Assembly: GCA_036023115.1 (NCBI GenBank)
Contig: JAYKKT010000089.1
Span: forward strand, 22,798,501-22,862,500
Origin: Brasenia schreberi
Taxonomy: Eukaryota > Streptophyta > Magnoliopsida > Nymphaeales > Cabombaceae
Direction: 5' to 3'
DNA length: 64,000 nt
The position numbers were made by a program, and so were the translations under genes. Under the pieces are notes generated by a model, which did no database searches, was not told where the DNA came from, and saw only the letters and a list, made by a program, of their open reading frames with translations. Numbering within the stretch: position 1 is the first letter of the stretch; each line of letters begins with the position of its first letter. Below, piece after piece: positions 59,131 to 64,000 of this stretch.

Positions 59131-60954
59131 TTGTGAAAAATATATTTTAATCAGATGCCTCCTGCACATTGGTTTGTAATCTGTACGCATTCTCTGGGTT
59201 AGTCACGAAGTCGTAATGTGTTCCAGCCAGAATTGTGGTGAACACACTGGGTATAGTTTTGTATCTAACGATGGCAGGAGGGCTCACGCACACATGTTTG
59301 TTGGTAAACAGGTCAAACCTGAACATAGCTTTCATGTTAGTTTAGGTGGACACAAGCATGACACGAGACATGCATACCTTTGACATAAACACACCTTTCA
59401 GGTTATTATGCCCATGTTGGGTTTTCATGTAATAAGCAGTATAACCACATGATTCTTGCTTATTTACCTGATAATGTCTTAGCAAATGAGCTCTCTTTTT
59501 CTTCATTGTAGGAGTGGGAAGATCTGGTTGTGCCTCAAAGTGCACGGTCTCCACAATAATGCCCCACATATTCAAATTTCTTCAACTGCAAAACCGAACC
59601 ATGATACTTAACTGACATAATTTGACTGAAAATTTGTGTTACTCATCCTCCTCACACTTATCTTCCGGAACAAGATAAACAGATACTCACATAATACAAG
59701 TGAAAAAGGAAAATCTCTAAGAGATAAAAGAATAGAAACATGAGCACCACAAACTACAAGTAAACAGCACATGTATAAGAGACAACTATAAAAAGCAAAT
59801 GGTGAAAAATAACACCGTCTCACTATTTTAAGTAAGCACCGAGTCAATTACTAAGGCAGCTAAACGAATTGAGAAGCTTTAGTTTGGCTTGTTCCCGTAT
59901 GGTCGTCAAAACATGTGAACTGAACATAAACTTGGTACATTCAGCTCGGTTTGACTTGTAAAAGCTTGTTATTGGTGATTTTAAAATATTTACCTAAATT
60001 ATAATGCCCGAGGTAATCACATTAGGGTATTAAAGGTAAATGAAGGGCCATTTTGTTTTAAATTTTCACAAAGGAAGAGTTTAGGTCAATCAGGGGCTAT
60101 TTCACCTATGGCATTTAAGCAAATCTCTCTTTCAACTCTGTTCAGCTTGATTCATAAAAGGATGCAAGCGGTCAGTGGACATGTTTGAATGGACGTTGTT
60201 TGGCTAGTGCTTAACTGGGCCCTTCATATAGAAAATGAGCCGAGCAAATAAGAAGGGCTATTGGGTTTGTTTGGCTCCTTTACCAGCCCTGTCAACAATA
60301 AATGAAATAGCTTAGCTTAAACTTCAGAAGTAAAAAGATAGAAAGTTATAGAAAAGGTGACCTTGTTCTTATCTGCAGCAGATTTCAGCTCAAACAGAAT
60401 ATGGTTCTTTAGTTGAGGAAGTCCACATAAATCAGTAAATGAATTCAGAAAACCATTAAGCTGCCCCATTTCTTAGTGTGCTCCTCATTTGGTACGACAA
60501 CCGCAACTAACATAGACTGAAAGCTGTCTCCATATACCCAGATCTACAAAGAAAACAAAGATATATCAATTTATTTGTTCACTGAATGACGCCCCGAGTT
60601 GTGGGCTCCGCCAGATAGTCAATCCTGTGCTGACCGGTTGGTGGGAGGCTGACCGTGGGCAGGGCCCATGGACTCAGGATGTGTGATACTTAGCATGACT
60701 AATGCAAATGAAGGTTCAAAGGTGAAGCTGAGAGAGAGTTTTACATCTTCAACAATGGGTGGTGATCCATATGCTTTCTCGAGATTCTCAACTGCAATAT
60801 ATTCCCCTTGAGAAAGCTTGAAAATATTCTTTTTTCTATCAATAACCTTTAGTACTCCATTGGGCTGCAATTCTCCTACGTCGCCTGTGAATATTAACTT
60901 GGAATCAGTACAAAGAGAAAGAGTTATCTTAACAGAATAACGTAACAGAAACAA

Positions 60955-61010
60955 AACATTTTCCCACATTAAGTGGGGTCGAGTACATGGATCCTCGATC
61001 ACCAATTACG
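60955..61010 (-). mobile_element. RTE-like LINE 3' remnant in LACS intron
   Basis: TTTTCCCACATTAAGTGGGG with GTCGAGTACATGGATCC resembles the 3' end of the RTE copy at 5390-5420 (TTTTCCCATACTAGACGGGG). A second similar piece lies at about 61478-61520. Confidence 0.45.
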
Positions 61011-62429
61011 CTCACACTTGAGTTATACTAGCATCTAACCCTAAAATTACAGGGGAGTCTTACCTGTATGAAACCATCCATCCTTGAAGACCTCATTTGT
61101 TAGTTCAGGATTCTTGTAGTATCCAGAAAAGAGTGTCTTTCCTCTAAAGCATATCTCCCCACGAGGAACTTCACCAAATGGACTGTACCCCATGTCTGGC
61201 CCCTCTTCTAAGCGTAGCTCAATGAACGTGCTGGGGATGCCAACTGTTCCTGCCATGCTCAGCTCATCTGGACAAGCAATTGTGCTCATTCCACAGGTCT
61301 CTGTGAGCCCTGGAAAGAAATTCAGGAAGGTTGTCAAGAACGAAATTTTAGCTGAATGAAAAAAGAGCAGTTTATACTTGTGTTTTTACATATGTCATGC
61401 ACTAGACTATGATATTGTGAATCTGTAATCAGTTTATACAAAAATATAATTACAATGTAACCAAAACTGAAACCAAGCCTTTTCACCCCTTTATGGTGTC
61501 AGCTGCATGGATCCTTAGTCAATATTGAGCTCAATATTTGCTATATTCTGTCACATGGGTGTCAGGTGCAGATACAGGTCCCCGTGCAGATGCAGGACAG
61601 AGCAATTTTCGAAAATCATGCTGTGGGCACACATGTAAAGACATATATGCATATATAGTATGACTTCGATATGTTATTATATATTATTGAAATTATCTCA
61701 TAAAACTAAAAGAAAAACTATCATCTTTCATAAGTTAGTTCCCCAATAAAGTTGTAAAATCGGTCAATATAAAATAATAATCGGATAATATTCATGAAGT
61801 ATCATAATAACAAAAGCACTAAGAAATATTTCAAAGCTGTAGTGTTGAGTCCAACATGGGAGAGGTACGGGTGTCTACTTTGAGTGTTGGAGTGTTTGAC
61901 ACAGGTGTGGCACCTTGGTTGAAGTTTCTGTGCAACATAGGTGAATTGGCATTGAACTCTAAAAGGATCAAGATCATATTCTGTTGTTTTCTTCCACTAC
62001 TTATACTCTCCTTAAAATGCGTAGGAAAATAATTGTTCTATCTCATCTTGATTTCAATCCTCGCTTATAATGAGAACTTTCTCCTCCTTATCTTTGATGC
62101 AACTGATTTAAGAAAAGCATTCCAAAACATATTATTTTGTCAAAAAACTTACTTGGTTCATATTTCTTAATGTATCTCAATGATAAAAAAGGGTAATCAA
62201 GAAGAAGAAAATCTTCAAAGCTAACATACCATAGCCTTGTATTACTAAGGCACAGCTAGTAACACGAAGAAATTACTCGACCTCACCTCATAATGGAGCA
62301 GCACCTGATATGATTAACCGCACACGGCCTCCCAACCCGGCCTGAATCTGTACACAAAACGAAGAATGATCAGTATGTGTAATCACAATTCATGTGACAT
62401 TTCTTTTCTTTCTTTTCTTTTTCGTACAA

Positions 62430-62520
62430 CTGGGAGGCTGAAGCCAGACGCATTCCCTGGGTATCGAACTTATGACCAACTTGTGAGTTGAACTCCTACC
62501 CTGGTGACTTATTGCTTGTT
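62430..62520 (-). mobile_element. tRNA-derived SINE-like unit in LACS intron
   Basis: Minus strand: GTCACCAGGGTAGGAGTTCA (box A region), AACTCACAAG, box-B-like ATAAGTTCGATACCC, then CTGGCTTCAGCCTCCCA and a pyrimidine/purine-rich tail (TTTCTTTCTTTTC on the plus strand). Confidence 0.55.
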
Positions 62521-64000
62521 GTGTGTGACGTATTTAATTTTGTAAAAGAGAAAGGCCATAGATCCTACCTTACGGAAAGCAAGCAAGTCTGCTAGAGGAG
62601 CAGCCAGTCTCTGTTTAAAGCCCAAGTTCATCATAGAGAGTTTGCTGTTGATAATGAAGGTCCACAAAGTATCAGTGCTATATTGCATAGAACCGGCTAA
62701 ATTAAGTAAATTGCAAGTTTGCTTACTATTTGTAAAGAATATTGAAGATCGTCTTCCTTACAGGACTAACGTCCTTTATTGCCTTCACGGCTCCTAAAAC
62801 AAATCAAAAGATGAATTAGCTTTCATATAAAGCACAACATGCAGCAAAGCTTTGCACAGATCAATGTGAAATGTGGATGATAGTAATAATATTGGTTTTC
62901 AATACAGATTCACCATCCTTACAGCCAGTTGCTTATTTACTTTTAGTAGGCAACGTTGTTTGTACTTGTGATTTAATATCCCAATGATTCTCTATCTATC
63001 AATCTATCAATATATGCATGTGGATACGTAAAAGGGTTGGTTGGCTAAATATACCAGCCCGCCCGATACGTTGGGTACTGTATTGCTATCAAGAGGCCAG
63101 TTAAATCTTCAACCGCCATAAGATTAGAGCATGAGTATACAAATGACAAGCATGATATAACTTCCATTCAATCCGAAAAATGTACTGTTCTCACCCCTGG
63201 AAATTTTGTGCTCTGAATGAAGACATGATCAATCTCAGCATGTTCGATTATGAAATCAATAGCATTGGATCCTATTGCCATACAAAGGAATGGTTATCAA
63301 AGTGAAAAGGGGCCATTAAATAGTTGTAAATACAAAGAGAGTTCTATTGAACATACAGTGGAGAACAAAAGAGAGTTACCTAATGTGTCAGAAAGAGGAA
63401 CACAAATTAAACTCTGACCATTGCATGCCTGCACGACACAGGCAAGATATGCTAGTTATGCTATTATTACAGATGAGAAACACTTAATAACACAGCCTAC
63501 CTTAAGCTATTCTTACAGAACAAGAATATCACAAAGAAACCAATATGGATAATACCTCCATGGCTATTATCCACTGAGGGCAGTTGGCTCCATAGATCCC
63601 AATCCGAGAGTCCTATGGATGCAATAAGAATCTCTATGTTAGTAAATGCAGAATTGAGATTAAGAAGGAGATTTCGATGAACAAGTTGGTCATCAAAAAC
63701 CTTAGATGATACAAGTAAAGCCTATTTACCGGTTCTGCACCAGACAAGCACAAAGCGGAACTAATTTGCAGAACCTCCTCATAGGCTTGTTTGAAAGTTT
63801 TACACACATATCCACCAGCCTAATAGTGCGGCCACCAGAAACACAAGAAGAGAAATCTATCAGGACCTGATCTTTCTTTCTGAAATGAGTGAACTATCTT
63901 GTAGGTCAGATATTACATGGTCATAAAAATACCTTTCCGTTGATGATCTCTCTCCAACCAAGCATCCTATTTCCAGGAAATCTTCTGACAGCCTCCCTTC

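Larger units (their letters stand above)
58826..64000 (-). pseudogene. LACS1-like long-chain acyl-CoA synthetase pseudogene (5' end outside window)
   Basis: Closest to plant LACS1 (CER8) and relatives, which activate fatty acids to acyl-CoA for wax and cutin. Exons, minus strand: 64000-63933, 63819-63730, 63612-63556, 63428-63380, 63271-63195, [gap], 62793-62727, 62644-62569, 62347-62230, 61309-61064, 60884-60745, 60543-60362, 59585-59468, 58873-58826 (stop TGA). Landmarks: RIGIYGANCPQWIIAMEACN, GGRVRLIISGAAPL, GLTETCG, PRGEICFRGKTLFSGYYKNP, DGWFHTGDVG, VIDRKKNIFKLSQGEY, IWVYGDSF, VDINKLYSNL. Lesions: the roughly 170 residues between FIQSTKFPG and AVKAIKDVSP, including the YTSGT..PKG ATP/AMP motif, cannot fit in the 401-bp gap; TGA 62290-62288 and TAA 62275-62273 are in frame; one base is missing after KKWG in exon 60543-60362; two are missing after KKFEYV in the next. 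GT-AG sites otherwise remain. Confidence 0.88.

Overview
The window is nuclear DNA of a flowering plant. It holds three sparse, intron-containing plant genes separated by long AT-rich tracts full of decayed transposable elements, long AT/AC microsatellites and tRNA-derived SINE-like units. The species cannot be told from the sequence alone. No prokaryotic signal, CRISPR array, rRNA or intact tRNA gene was seen.

Layout. (1) 1-11541 is a nest of Ty1/copia elements. Element A (+, 5' LTR off the window, 3' LTR 4275-4507) sits inside the gag of element C (-, 5' LTR 5744-6001), whose leader also carries a 5'-truncated RTE-type LINE. Beside it lies a complete but dead element B (-, 6240-11536) with both LTRs, PBS, PPT and a 5-bp target duplication. 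(2) 11832-14308 (-) is the 5' part of a gene for an LdpA-like double 4Fe-4S protein. Seven exons are readable; the rest would lie beyond the copia nest, outside the window. (3) 14.3-24.5 kb is a repeat graveyard: SINE-like units, a 48-bp-arm foldback, two plant-mobile-domain (PMD) remnants, an L1-type LINE tail with a perfectly spaced 361-bp triplication, and a composite direct/inverted repeat. (4) 24509-32613 (+) is a five-exon single-domain pectin methylesterase, 342 codons and open throughout. Its first intron carries a 2.6-kb RTE LINE ending 26 bp before exon 2. (5) 32.6-58.8 kb is gene-poor: a CACTA (TNP2) transposase remnant, an array of about 17-bp units, a copia-type LTR, a Ty3/gypsy remnant and more PMD remnants. 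(6) 58826-64000 (-) is the 3' two-thirds of a LACS1-like long-chain acyl-CoA synthetase gene. It is a pseudogene: the exons for the ATP/AMP-binding core are missing, and it has two in-frame stops and two frameshifts, although the splice sites around the surviving exons are kept.

How the genes relate. The three genes belong to unrelated pathways (a chloroplast/cyanobacterial-type Fe-S protein, cell-wall pectin de-esterification, fatty-acid activation for wax and cutin). Nothing suggests co-regulation. I did not find a convincing new biological system. The most notable points are the hollowed-out LACS gene, the pectinesterase with His-Asn where the canonical Gln-Asp motif should be, the LINE pressed against a splice acceptor, and several precisely structured repeats.
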